Assembly (NCBI GenBank): GCA_016946835.1
Contig: JACVTC010000006.1
Span: 1,623,501-1,687,500, forward strand
Direction: 5' to 3'
Source: Neocallimastix lanati (nom. inval.)
Lineage: Eukaryota; Neocallimastigomycota; Neocallimastigomycetes; Neocallimastigales; Neocallimastigaceae
Length of the DNA stretch: 64,000 nucleotides
A program made the position numbers and the translations under genes. Shown piece by piece: positions 16,985 through 29,230 of this stretch (position 1 is the stretch's first letter; each line of letters begins with the position of its first letter). Under the pieces are notes generated by a model, which ran no database searches, was not told the DNA's origin, and saw nothing but the letters and a program-made list of their open reading frames with translations.

Positions 16985-18720
16985 TTATAACATTTTTTCT
17001 CTTATATTTTTTATTTTTTTTTTTTTTATATTTTTTTGAAGTTCAACTAGATATTTTTTTATATCTTCTTTCGTAGAACTTTTACCTAATCCTATAAATT
17101 GACATAATATTTCTTCAGAATTAATTTTATCAATGACTTTATTTATATCTGTTCCTTGCTCAACTAAATATCTTATTATGTTTTCGGTTCCATTCCATGA
17201 ATGCAAAAAATAACGGTGTTTCACCAGAATCAATTTCTTTATTAATATTTGCTCCTTGATCAATTAAATATTTTACTATTTTTTTATTTTTTCTCTGGCA
17301 TGCATAAAATAAAGCTGTTTCACCACTTTTTGTTTCTATTGTGATATCTACTCCATTTTCAACTAAATATTTTACTAAATTTTCATTTTCACTATAGCAT
17401 GCCATAAATAAAGGTGTTTCTCCCTGATCATTTCTTTTTTTTTACATCTACTTCTTGTTCAACTAAATATCTTACTATTTCTTAGTATCCTAAATTGCAT
17501 GCAAAACATAGAGGTGTTTCAGCCGAATCATTTTCTTTGTTAATATCTGCTCCTTGTTCAACAAAATATTCTACTAATTTTACATTTCCACTCCGGCATG
17601 CTTTAAATAGCGGTGTTTCAGACCGTTGATTTTCTTTATTAATATCTGCTCCATATTCAGCTAAATATTTTACTGGATTTTCATTTCCATTATTGCATAT
17701 ATCAAATAGTACTGTTTCACCACATTCATATTCTATTGTTATATCTACTTCATGTTCTACTAAAAATTTTACTAGATTTTCATTTAGATTTTCATTTCAT
17801 CTTTCGCATGCAATAAATAAAAGTGTTTCTCCTTCGTCATTTTTGATTTTTACATCTGCTCCATGTTCCACTAAATATTCTACCATTTTTTCATTTCCAC
17901 TCTTGCATGCATTAAATAAAGCTGTTTCTCCATGTTTATTTTTTATTGTTATATCTATTCCAAGTTCAACTAAATATTTTACTAGATTTTCATTTCCACT
18001 TTCGCATGCCATAAACAAAAGTGTTTCCCTCTTGGCACTTAATTTTTTTTACATTTGCTCCCAGTTTCACTAAATATTTTACGAGATTTTCATTTCCACT
18101 TTTACAAGCCATAAATAAAGGTGAATAACCGTTGATATCTACTATTTTTATATTGGCACCATGTTCAATTAAATATTTTGCTATTTTTTCATTTCCTTCT
18201 TCACATACACAATGTAATGGTGTTTCCTTACTACCATTTACTTTATTTACATCCGCTCCATGTTTAATTAAATATTTTACAATTTTTTCATTTTCTTTTC
18301 GACAAGAACAACATAATGGTGTTTCATCATCAACATTTACTTCATTTACATCAGCTCCATGTTCAATTAAATATTTAATTATATGTTCTTTTCCATCTCC
18401 GCATGCGTCTACAAAATAATCTTGAAAATTTCCAGGAGAATGACCTTTTAAAATTACACATGGATAATCTTCTGTCGAACGATTTATTGAAATCATATAT
18501 TGATCATTAGACATCATTCTATTTATGTCAGTGACAGAAGTTAAGATTTTATTTTTATATTGATTAAGTAATATTATAATGAATTCATTATCATAAATTT
18601 AAAGTTATCAAAAATAATTGATAATAACTGAATTTCATTATATTTTATTAATTTCTTTAATAAAGAAGAAGAAATCCAAAGAAAATCACTACAATTTTTT
18701 ATTATAAAATTTAATCTATT
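16985..18720 (-). pseudogene. Ankyrin-repeat protein gene, broken by several frameshifts
   Basis: On the minus strand an N-terminal module reads CSDFLWISSSLLKKLIKYNEIQ (about 18690-18620). It shifts frame near 18585 into DNEFIIILLNQYKNKILTSVTDINRMMSNDQYMISIN. From about 18420 down to 17000 there are roughly 13 ankyrin repeats of 33 residues; the unit is YLIEHGADVNxxxxxxETPLxxACxxGNEKIVK. Frameshifts occur near 18030, 17800, 17440 and 17230 and there are in-frame stops, so no full-length product is possible. The longest open piece is 18517-17990 (175 codons, ~4 repeats). Ankyrin repeats bind proteins; the original partner is unknown. Repeats differ in detail, so this is decay of an old array rather than a sequencing slip at one site. 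A few frameshifts could be assembly errors, but not all. Confidence 0.85.
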
Positions 18721-19309
18721 AGAAGTAAGCAAGCCATTTTCATAGATCTCCAAAAGAATCTATTTTTTTTTGAATTTCTTTTAATGATATTATTTATTGA
18801 AGATTTTAATATTCTTTTTTTTTTCCATCATCTATATTTTTTATTAATAATTCAATTTTAAAGTTATTATTTGATTTTTTTATATTATAATTTCTATTTT
18901 TATTTTTTGATGAAACCATTTTTTTTTTAAAAAAAATAAGTAATAAAAATTCAAATAAAATAAAAAATTAAGCAAAATATAAGATAAGTATTATATATTT
19001 TTATTTAATATAATTATTTAAAAGAAAAATATAATATAAAATAAGATGAAATAAAAAAAAAAAAAAGTAAAAAATTTATTTATTATATTAAAATATCATT
19101 TAGCCTTTCTTAAATATTATATTTAATTTTTAATTTATTTTAATTCCAAATATATTAATTTTATATTAAAGTCCAACTATTTAATTTTAGTTTTATTTTA
19201 ATTCCAAATTTTCTTATACTAAATATAATAATTATTCTAATAAATTATTAATTGTTTTTTTTTTTTTTTTTTTTAGAATTAATATAATTAGAGTCTTTAT
19301 CATAATTAT

Positions 19310-19650
19310 TAATGTGATAAATAACTCAATGATTCAAATATCTCTTGTTAGGAGGAAGTTTTATTTATTATTTAGGTTTAATTTATTATAATTTTATTTA
19401 TTTATTATTTTAAAGTAATTATAAAAAATTTATATTAACTTTACCTAAAATTATGTTATAAATTTTATGTTTACATCAATTTTTATGTTCTTGTATAATT
19501 TTATGTTTTTACATAATTGTATTTTTATCACGTTATATTAAATTACGTTTAATTTATATCAAATAGTTCCAAATGATTTATTAATTTATTTTTTTAAATT
19601 TTATTAATAATTAAGGTTTTTATGGTTATTTTTATATCAAATGGACATAA
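19310..19650. repeat. Dispersed repeat copy Q, probable decayed retroelement end
   Basis: Second member of the pair described at 13760-14460. It has the purine-rich TTAGGAGGAAG at 19354-19364, then the TTTTATGTTTACAT and TTTATCACGTTA blocks. It is shorter than the other copy. Confidence 0.55.
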
Positions 19651-20332
19651 GATTTCTTTTCTTTTTTATTAATTTAATATATTAAAAAAAAAAAATAAAA
19701 ATAATAATAGAAATAATAATATATAATAATAATTAATAATATATAATATATAGTAATAATAATAATGGTAATAATAATTATAAAATCTAGACAAAATATA
19801 TAATGAAACTAAATAAAACATAATAAGAAAAAAAAAATTAAATGAAATTAGAAATTAGAATAAAATATAAAATGTAAAAGAACAAAGAGTTTATAATTGA
19901 ATATGATTAATATATATATTATTTTTATTTTAATTTTATTTTATATTCTGTTTCTCTTCAATATTTTTAAAAAAAAAATTCGAGTGTGAGGCATTTCGAA
20001 AAATTTCATTTCGGAAAAGTTTCATTTTACAAAAATTTTTTAAAATGTTAATAAATAAATAAATTAATAATAAAACAAATAAATAATATAAATAATTTAT
20101 ATTAATAACTAAATAAAAAAAAATAAATAAATAAATATTTATATATTAAATTATGTAAATTATAATAATAAATATACATATATTAATAAATATACATTAA
20201 AATTAAATTTTTAAAAAATATAATATTTTATCACACGTTTTATAATTTTTCAAAATATAAATAAAACTAATAATAATATAAAAAAAACTAATAATAATTA
20301 TAAATATATAAAAAAATAAAAAAAAAATAAAT

Positions 20333-20431
20333 AATTTAAAAGATGTAAAGGATCATAATTTAAGATATAATTATTAAAATTAAAATATAATATTTAAATA
20401 ATAAATTGATCATTTTTACACCTTTTAAATT
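20333..20431. repeat. Short foldback (MITE-like) element
   Basis: Imperfect inverted repeats of 29 bases at 20333-20361 and 20403-20431 (arm AATTTAAAAGATGTAAAGGA...; partner ends CATTTTTACACCTTTTAAATT) with a ~41-base AT-rich loop. It is short, non-coding and lies just upstream of Copia A. No target duplication could be assigned. Confidence 0.5.
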
Positions 20432-20581
20432 CTTACTCTCTATTTTATAAAATCTTAAGCTTTAATAAAAATAGTTTAATATTAAAAAAAAAATAATAAA
20501 TATTAGTAGGTATTTTTAATAAAATAGATATAGATAATCTAGTAAAAAAAAAATGAAAAAAAAAAAAAAAGGATTATAATA

Positions 20582-23500
20582 AACAGTTTAGGCGAGAGAA
20601 ACAGAAAAACTATAGAAGGCCAAGGCAAAACTGCTTACCAAATATGGACGACTTTAGAAAAATCATTTATACTTTAAGCTTGGAGAGAAAAAAAAACTCA
20701 ATTATAAAAGGTAAAATTGATAACTTAAAGTATAACGATGACCAAGACATCAATATCTTTACTGCAACTTTACAAAACTACCTAGATGAGATGGAAAATA
20801 TCGATCATGGCATTAATGACAATATTAAGGCTGGTATACTAAACCGTTCCCTACCAGAAAACCTGAGAATTATTAACGTGTTCCGTTCCAATATAAAAAT
20901 AATTGGTCTTAATTATGCTATTACGTCAAAAACGTAATTCCGGACATAGTCTTCTCAAATATGAAAGAATCAAATGATAATGGAAGAAACCAATAAACAA
21001 ATATTTTCAGCAACCTCAATACGTAAGATAAAAAAATAAAGATAATAAAAACAAAACATACCTTAAGTACAAAAAAACAAAAAAAAAAAAAAATTAAAAA
21101 GAAGAAATGGAAGATGCCACAACTGTGGTAAATTCAGTCATTATTCAAAGGAATGTTGGAACAATAAGAAAAATAATAGAAACAAGAAACTTTATAGCAA
21201 AAGATACAAATCCGAATAGAATAAAACACTAAAAAACAATACAGAATACAAACATTTTAACAAAGATAAACAATTAAACTCCTTAAAAAGCCTTAAAATG
21301 GATGACCAATTAATTGAAGATTTATCAAAGGATTACAATAGTGAGGACAATGCCATTTTAAATTGTGTCACAACCAATTATACAAAAGCTAACATCCATG
21401 AACAACATAATAATTTAACATTCTGGATATTAGACTCAGGAGCTTCCCTTCACATCTCCAATTCTACAAAACATTTAAGTAATATTAAACACTGCAATGA
21501 ATACGTTCATTTACTAAATGGTAAAACTGTACTTTCAAACACACAAGGTCCTTTCACTGACTTCCTCTTCAACTACAAAATAATATTCTTAAACAATGTC
21601 TATTATGTTCCAAATATAACCAGAAATATAATCTCAATTACTAATTTAATAAAAAATCAAAATTTCAAAATCATATTTTATAATAACAACCAAAGATCTT
21701 GTGCAACAATATATGACCATTATATGGAAACAGAATAACAAATATTTACTCAAACAAACAAAACATATTTTACGTATTGGTTATCAACTAATACCATTAA
21801 CTTTAATAAATCAATACACAAAACCTCCATATTCAATATTACTAAAGCAGAAAAATCTTCTTAGTGGCACCGTAGATTGGTAGATTGGTGGCATTTCAAC
21901 ATCAATAATATCAAAGGCAAATTATTAAGACTCAATATTAAGTCTAAATGTCCTATATGTGCAAATTTCATATTAAAAAAATTTTTCTTATATAGAAAAT
22001 CACACAATTATTTTAAACGAATCTTTGAACTAATTCATATGGATCTCGTTGGTCCAGTTACTGAATCTATTCATGGTAATAAATATTTTTGGTAATAAAT
22101 ATTTTTTTTATCCATTCTCGACGATTTTTCCCGATTTAGTTGGATCATTTTTCTTGAAAATAAAAGTCGAACCTTCGACAAATTCCATCATTGGTTCAAA
22201 GAAATTAACCATATCTTTAACAAGTCAATCAAATTTATTCGCACAGATAACGACACTGAAATTTTCTAATGACAAATTCAACACCTTTTGCTCCTATCAT
22301 GGAATAGTCTATCTATTTATATACAATACCACACAATCCTCAACAAAATGGAAAAAATGGCCACGTTGAGAAATAAAATGGTACTGTCATTAATGCTGCT
22401 AAAGCTCTCCTTAATGAAGCTCAATTAAGTCATCATTTTTTGGGAATATGCTATTGGCACACTCAGGAGCAAACAATAAAAGTTAATATTGAAATATTGT
22501 TCAAATCAAAAATTGGTTATTCTCACTTTAAAGCCTTTGGATGTAGAATTTTCTTCTACGTTCCCAAGCATTTCCTCAAAAAGTTCTACAACAAAGAAAC
22601 TTCAAAAGATAACTCAAATAGACATCAACACGGCATACTTAAATGCGGAGTTAAAAAAAAGATATATTTATATATATATGTGAATCCACCCAGAGGGCAT
22701 CCATCGTATGGCAGTCATAACTGGAAACTCAATAAGGCACCCTATGGACTCAAATAGAGCGGTTGTGAATGGAACAATAAATTAAACGATACATTATTAG
22801 AGATTAATTTCAAGAGACTTATAACAGGTGAACCATGTATATATGTGAAATATATGAAAAGAAATAACGAAAACAATATCATATGTATTCTGGCAGTTCA
22901 TGTAGATGATATATTATTGATTGGTAAAGAAAATAAAATAAACCAAATCAAAAAAAGAAACATAAAAGATAATTTCACTATCAACGACGTCGGCGAGGTG
23001 GATTTCGTCATCGGAATAATATTTTAAAAAAAGTACTGATGATTATATCATACATCAATAAGGATATCTAAAAGAACTTCTAAACAAGTATAAAATATCA
23101 AAAATTACACCAGTAAGGGATTTAAAACTTATAGAAAACAAAAAAAAAAAAAAAAAAAAAAAAATTGAGGAATAAGAAATTTGATCCAACCAGTTAAAGA
23201 AGTGCTCCTGAAAATCTACTATACTTAGCCATATGTACAAGACCTGACATAATTGTTCGCTGTCAGTAGAGCGGCAAGGGAAAATAACAAACCAAGATCG
23301 GAAGATTAGATGAACTTACAAAGGATTTTTTAAATATCTCAAAAATACAGAAAATTATGGGATTAATTTTCAAAAGAAAAATCACTGAAAGTTTTCGCAG
23401 ATGCTGGTGACATCCAGACATCCATACTAGAAAGTCCACCACAAAGATTTTTATTTATGATTGGAAATTCGCCAATTCGTTTGGTACTTAAAATTGCAAC

Positions 23501-23922
23501 AAGTAATTGCAACATCAACCGCTGAGTCTGAATACATAAAACAGTTATCAGCACTTGTGCGAAGCATAGCCTATGGTACATGAACTTATTGAATGAATTG
23601 CGCTTTAAAATCGAAAATGTAGTAATCAATGTTGATATTAAAGCAGCAATATTTATAATTGCCAAAATTTAACAATTAATTCTAAGTCTAATTACATTGA
23701 TATAAAATACCATTTACGCAAGAGACTTAATTAAAAATGATAAAATAAGAATAAAATATATTAAATCAGAATACAATTTAGCTGATGGGCTAACAAAATA
23801 TTTAAATAGTTCATTAATAGATAAATTTAGAAACTCAATACTTACAAAGTTTTAAAACCAAAATAAAGCATACAAATTTAACTATTTGAAATGAGAATCG
23901 TAAAATTTGAGGGAGGGGGGAG
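20582..23922 (+). mobile_element. Copia element A, decayed, 5'-truncated and internally deleted
   Basis: Degenerate Ty1/Copia coding region. Order: gag end (GKTAYQIWTTLEKSF at ~20620; then KIDNLKYNDDQDINIFTATLQNYLDEMENI), zinc knuckle CHNCGKFSHYSKEC near 21115-21156, protease WILDSGASLHIS in the open stretch 21298-21738, GAG-pre-integrase WHFNINNIKGK ... CPICANF, integrase core start HMDLVGP (~22040), and the fragment FKAFGCRIFFYVPKHFLKKFYN. That fragment joins at about 22610 straight to the RT piece QIDINTAYLNA, so the Asn-rich linker and the first RT motifs are lost. RT continues with VHVDDILLIG (YVDD box) to ~23027, then RNase H pieces to NLADGLTKYLNS at ~23810. Many stops and frameshifts. 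No matching 5' LTR was found. Confidence 0.85.
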
Positions 23923-24310
23923 TGTTAAAAAGATAATTTATTAATTCTTTATTTATTTATCTGACCAATAAAAAAGAATTTAAATAAAATATAAAAATAA
24001 AATAATCCTAAATTTTTGAATAAATGTCTTCTTTAAAAATGTTACCAAATATAATTCATAAAATATATGGATGATGTATGTTATTCTTAAAAAATAAAAT
24101 AAAATTAAATAAAATATTTTTCTTTTCATAATTCAAGAAAAAAAAAAACTTTTTTTATAAATCAACAAAAAAGAAATAATTTTTTATTTTGATTTTAAAT
24201 ATTTATATTTATAATATATATTAATACATCATTACTCATTTATAATATTTAAAATTAAAAGAAAAAAATTGGAAATATATAACTTCTAAAAACTATTTTA
24301 AATATATATA
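23908..24310 (+). mobile_element. Polypurine tract and 3' LTR of Copia A (far end uncertain)
   Basis: GAGGGAGGGGGGAG at 23909-23922 is a clear polypurine tract, followed by TGTTAAAAAG from 23923, matching the TGTTA start of the Copia B and D LTRs. The LTR end could not be fixed because no second copy is present; the stated end is a guess. Confidence 0.5.
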
Positions 24311-25189
24311 TTGTTAAAATAAATTTCAGTATAGTTAAATAAATAACCAGATAAAATTATAGTATTATTTAGGAATAAATAATATATTTGAATTAATTTA
24401 TTATTTAATTAGTCTAATGTTTAATTAATCTAATATTTATTTTTTATTTTATTGCGATAAATATTACAATTTAATATATAATAAATAATTTAGTAATCGT
24501 AGGTTTGGGATACCTTCGTTTTCTTTATTATAGTAGTAAATGCAAATTGAGATACTCAAATACTAGTTGCATATTTCTTCATATAATATATGATTGAATA
24601 AATACATAAATAGAAGTATTAAATAATTAAACTATTATAGTTATGCTGTCGACTCTGTACTGAATTAATATGGGTTATATATTTGGCTTAATATTTTAAA
24701 TAATTAATTAAAATTATGATAGTTAAATACTCTAATAACAATTACGCTAGATTATTCGGTAAATGATAGTAAATATCATAAGATTAATTACACATTATTT
24801 TGTTAAATTGTTAATCGCTTTAAATCAATACATATTAATTTTAAGCATTATTTATATTAATTATTTATTGTGAATTCATTTGAGCTCAATTGTTGGAAGT
24901 ATATGGAATCAATATTATATAATACTTGGGTAACATCGAAGAACAAATAACAATTATATTATAATTTAAATATTTTGAGATTACGAAAAGCTACAATGTG
25001 GTTTTGTTTTATTGATGTAAAAATTATAAGCTTATTTGTTTTTTTTTTTTTTTAAAAAATTATGATCAATTTGGACAAATAATATTTTATTAATTATTTA
25101 TATTAAATATACATGTAATTAATAAATAAATTAAAAAAATTAAAGTTATAATTTCGGATATAAAATTATTTATAATTTACAAAATATTT
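24311..25189. other. AT-rich stretch between Copia A and B, no gene seen
   Basis: No domain, RNA fold or tandem repeat recognised. The last five bases (TATTT, 25185-25189) are the left target duplication of Copia B. Confidence 0.6.
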
Positions 25190-25497
25190 TGTTAGAAATA
25201 AAGTTTAATATCTTAAATAATGAATAATAATTTGGTATATTTAACTTAGATTAGTATATTTATTTATATTTAATAATTAAATATGTATGTTATGTAGATG
25301 TATGAGGCGCATGCCTGATATACATCAGAGTTTTACATGTATAAACAAATATAGTTAAATTAAATATTTAAGAAATGTAAATGATTATAATCATATAATT
25401 AAAATTAATAATAACCTTTAACAAAAATATAATAATAATTATATATAATTAATAAAGTGATCACACATTCTAAAATTAAAAGCATAAATTATTAATA
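25190..25497 (+). repeat. 5' LTR of Copia B
   Basis: 308 bp, TGTTAGAAAT...AAATTATTAATA. Relative to the 3' LTR it has an extra block around 25275-25360. That block holds an imperfect hairpin GATGTATGAGGC...GCCTGATATACATC at 25297-25326, one of the few GC-containing structured spots here. Confidence 0.92.
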
Positions 25498-25511
25498 GAT
25501 TAAGAGTCTCA
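25498..25511 (+). promoter_or_regulatory. Primer-binding site of Copia B, complementary to tRNA-Lys(CUU) anticodon arm
   Basis: GATTAAGAGTCTCA starts at the first base after the 5' LTR. Its complement TGAGACTCTTAATC is the 5' anticodon stem, loop CTCTTAA and first stem bases of tRNA-Lys(CUU). The same 14 bases follow the LTR of elements C and D. Confidence 0.7.
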
Positions 25512-25669
25512 ATCAGCTCAATAATCTTACCATAATAACTAAACGATTATTAATAAAACATTAAAAAACATTTTTACCGAAATTTAAAAATTAAATTAAT
25601 TTTGAAATTTCAAATTTAGAAAATTAAAATTTAAAATTTAAATTACATTCAACATAAAATCAAAAAAAA

Positions 25670-26693
25670 ATGGAAGACATTTCAATTAACGTAGTTAATA
25701 CTACTTCTACCAAAAGAGAACTCACTCCGAGCTACTATCCATTGTGGGCCTCAGAAATGGATCTCATGTTAACATCTAAAGGTTTAGATGATCATATATA
25801 CGAAGAGAATGTAAAGATGATCACCGAAAATTCGCCTGACTATAAGAAGGGCCATTGTAAGAAAGTCAGAGGTTCAACTAAATATTACTATGCCGAAGAA
25901 GTCACTGATGAAATGATTAAAAACGATAACAAAACAAAATTTTTAATCAGTACCAATCTTGACGATAAAACCAAAAGTACAATAAATTTTAAGAATAAAA
26001 TCGCTTACGAAGTTTGGAACCACTTACAAGGACTCTTTGTAAAGAACAACGAAGAAATAAAATTAGAAACAGTCAAAAAGTTGAATACTTTAAAATACAA
26101 TATAAATGATGATTTTGGAATATTTCTTTCCAAATTATTAAATACAATTGACAAGTTAGAAGAACTAGGTGAGTCAATAAGTGACGAAAGAAAATTTAAT
26201 TATTTATATAATGCACTACCCAGCGACATTGTTCAATTAACCAATGTGATATCATACCAAGATGACTGGAAGAAATGTTGTGAGCAATTAAAAAAAACTA
26301 TTCCAAGATTAAAGTATTTACGAAGTTTAAAAAGTGATCAAGAAAAAATTAAGGTGTACAATTCAGAAATAAACAATCAACAAAATAACAAAGAGGAAGG
26401 TTATATGTTTCAAATGTGGCAAAGCAGGCCATATAGCACGTGACTGTAGAGTCAAAACCCTCAGAAGAAGACAAAATAGCTACAAAAGATACAATAACTA
26501 CAAAAGAAAATATGAAAATAAAGACCAAAGAAAGAAAAAAGAAAAGTACCATGCTGATAGTGTTAAGGTAAACCTGGATAAAGAAGAAAGAGAAAACTAT
26601 AATGAGATTTTTGATAATGCGTTATCCATCGATTATAATGATGATAATATAAATCAATCGAATAGCGCAATTTCTGATAACAAGAAATTTCGT
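25670..26693 (+). pseudogene. Copia B gag with zinc knuckle, one frameshift
   Basis: The ATG at 25670 follows an A-rich leader. 25670-26443 gives a 257-residue Copia-type capsid (YYPLWASEMDLMLTSKGLDDHIY ... EVWNHLQGLF ... LEELGESISDERKFNYLYNALP). The zinc knuckle CFKCGKAGHIARDC (CX2CX4HX4C, ~26404-26446) is in a different frame. One base has therefore been gained or lost near 26390, just before the knuckle. The knuckle frame then runs on a Lys/Arg-rich tail to a TGA at 26694. Gag would package element RNA. Confidence 0.85.
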
Positions 26694-28100
26694 TGAATGG
26701 CGTAAGCCAGAAGGGCTAAATTTAAGTTATTATACTGCCCAAAACCAAAAACCCAATATTAATAACAGTAACATCACAATATGGACTTTAGACTCTGGGG
26801 CGTCATATCACATGACCCATAACAGAGAAAATTTAGTAGATTATATTCATTTTGCTAATGGTGATGTTATTGAATCAAAATTAATAGGTAAATATATAGG
26901 ATTAATAACCACAAAATAATATTAAACGATGTCCTATATGTTCCATATTTTAAAAGAAGTCTTTTATCAATTGATCATCTAAGTGATGACAATTATAAAA
27001 TAGTTTTCTATAAAAATAAATACAATAATAAAAGGTGTGCTCTATTGTATAATAATAAAGGAAAAAGAATATATACAAGTTATTCAAATGAATCTTAAGT
27101 CTACAAAATATTTACAACAAAAAGTAATATATCTACAAGCTTCAACAATGTTACTTGTTATAATATTGAAGATGCCACGAATGACTCAAGTTTGAATCTA
27201 TGGCATAGAAGATTTGGTCATTTTAATATTGACCTAATTAAAAATAAATTAAAGAAAATTAATTTTACACCAAAATGCAAAATTTGTTTAAAATCAAAAC
27301 TTAACAAATTTACCATATTACCCATCAATCAATCATACAAAGGAACCTTTTGAACTTTTACACATGGATTTGGTTAAGGCTCCTGATTTTTCATTTTATA
27401 ACAATAGATATTTTGTAACTATACTCGATGATTTTACACGGTATAGTTGGGTACTATTTGTTAAAAATAAAAGCGATGTATATAATGCTTTTATTATTTG
27501 ATATAATCAAATTAAAAACATATTTAAAAATTATAATATTAAATACATAAAAACAGATAATGGGACAGAATTTTTCAATAATAATTTTAATGAGTTTTAC
27601 AAATAAAACTGGAATAATTCATGAACACACAGTACCACATAACCCCAACAAAACGGTAGAGTAGAAAGATTGCACAGAACATTGATATCTAATGGAGATG
27701 CAATGTTAGCTGATGCTAAATTAAGTCATAAATTTTGGCAGGATGCCGTAGCAACGGCAAATTTTATTCATAATCGATTACCACATAAAGGTAACAATAA
27801 TAAAATTCCATATGAATTATTGTATAACGAAAAGGTAGATTATAATAGACTTAAAGTTTTTGGTTGTCTAGTGTACTTTTATGTTCCTAAACAATTCAGA
27901 AAGAAGTTTTGTAATACAACTCTACCAGGTGTATTCTTAGGTTATGACGAAATTAATCATACAGCATTTAGAATATATGATATTAATAATAATAAAATAA
28001 TTCTTTCACGAACAGTCGCATTTCTTGAAGATGAACCTGCAAATATAGGTCCTCCTCTGTCCTTTCCAGATATCTTTAACTTTACTCCATTTTATGAATC
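26694..28100 (+). pseudogene. Copia B protease and integrase, several frameshifts
   Basis: The protease motif TIWTLDSGASYHMTH spans ~26779-26823 (catalytic DSG at 26791). GAG-pre-integrase reads LNLWHRRFGHFNIDLIKNK ... CKICLKSK. Integrase core: HMDLVKAPDF, LDDFTRYSWVLFVKNKSDV, KTDNGTEFF, and HEHTVPHNP with stops around 27600-27670. It then runs clean from ~27670 (HRTLISNGDAMLADAKLSHKFW ... FGCLVYFYVPKQFRKKFCNTTLPGVFLGYDE). Stops and shifts near 26920, 27100, 27350, 27500 and 27660 inactivate it. Confidence 0.85.
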
Positions 28101-29230
28101 TGAAGAAATTGAAGACGATATAAATGATAATAATAATAATGAATATCATGAAGTTTATAATATTAATAATAACAATAATAATTTATTTAATAATGAAAAT
28201 CAAATTAATTTAAATAATAATTTAAATCAAATGAATGTTCCATATAATAATATAAATAATTTAAATCAAATGAATGTCCCATATAATAATTTAAAATAAT
28301 TTAAATCAAAATAATTTTAATAATATAAATAATTTATCACAAAATAATTCTATTGGTCTTATACGATATAACAGTAATTTAAATAATTCAAATTTATCAA
28401 ATAATGTAAACAATGAGTATTTTGATTTAAATAATTATAATTCAAATGACAATTTTACAAATAATAAAAATAATAACATAAATAATAATATAGAAACCAA
28501 CGACGTTAATAATTTAAATGTAAGTAATAAAAATGTCAATTCTATAAATTATAATTTAAATCAAAATTTAATTGAAGAAAATAAAAATAATGTAAACAAA
28601 GAAAATGATGTAAACAAAGAAGATATAAATGATAAAAATAATTTAAATGAATAAAATAAATATAATAAAGAAAATAATAGTGAATTCTTTAATGAATTAA
28701 TTGAAGAATTAAATAAAGGTAAATTTAATAATAATAATTTAAATGAAAAGCATTCTATAAGAAGTGAGTATAGCTATAATAATAAAGAATTTGCTAGTAA
28801 TAATTATCAAAATAACGTAACCTATATGGACAAAATAAATTATATAAACAAACGAATAAATAATAATTTAAATAAAAGTGTTACCTTAAATAAAAGTAAT
28901 AATGATAAAAGTGATAATGATAAAATTGATAATATCAATAAAATTAAAGATATAAAACAAGCAAATTCAATTAAAGAGAGAAAATCAGATAAAATAAAAG
29001 ATACGCATTTTTTATTAAATAAATTGAAAGAACTTTCTCAAAAATCAAAGGAACAAATGAAAAATTATAAAACTAATGAAAATAATAAAAACGTTAATGA
29101 TATTGATAATGCTAATGAAATAAACCAAATTGAAAGTGAAGGTAATATTAATAATAGAAATAAGTATAAAAACGATAATAAACAACATCCAAATAAAAAT
29201 AAAAACAATAAAACTAGATAAAAACGCAAA
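28101..29230 (+). pseudogene. Asn/Lys-rich linker of Copia B pol
   Basis: Between integrase and RT lies over 1 kb of Asn-, Asp- and Lys-rich coding sequence (NNNNEYHEVYNINNNNNNLFNNENQINLNNN; later NKSNNDKSDNDKIDN) with a few stops. Element C has a poly-Asn stretch at the same place, so an expandable Asn linker here is a feature of this Copia group. Confidence 0.75.
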
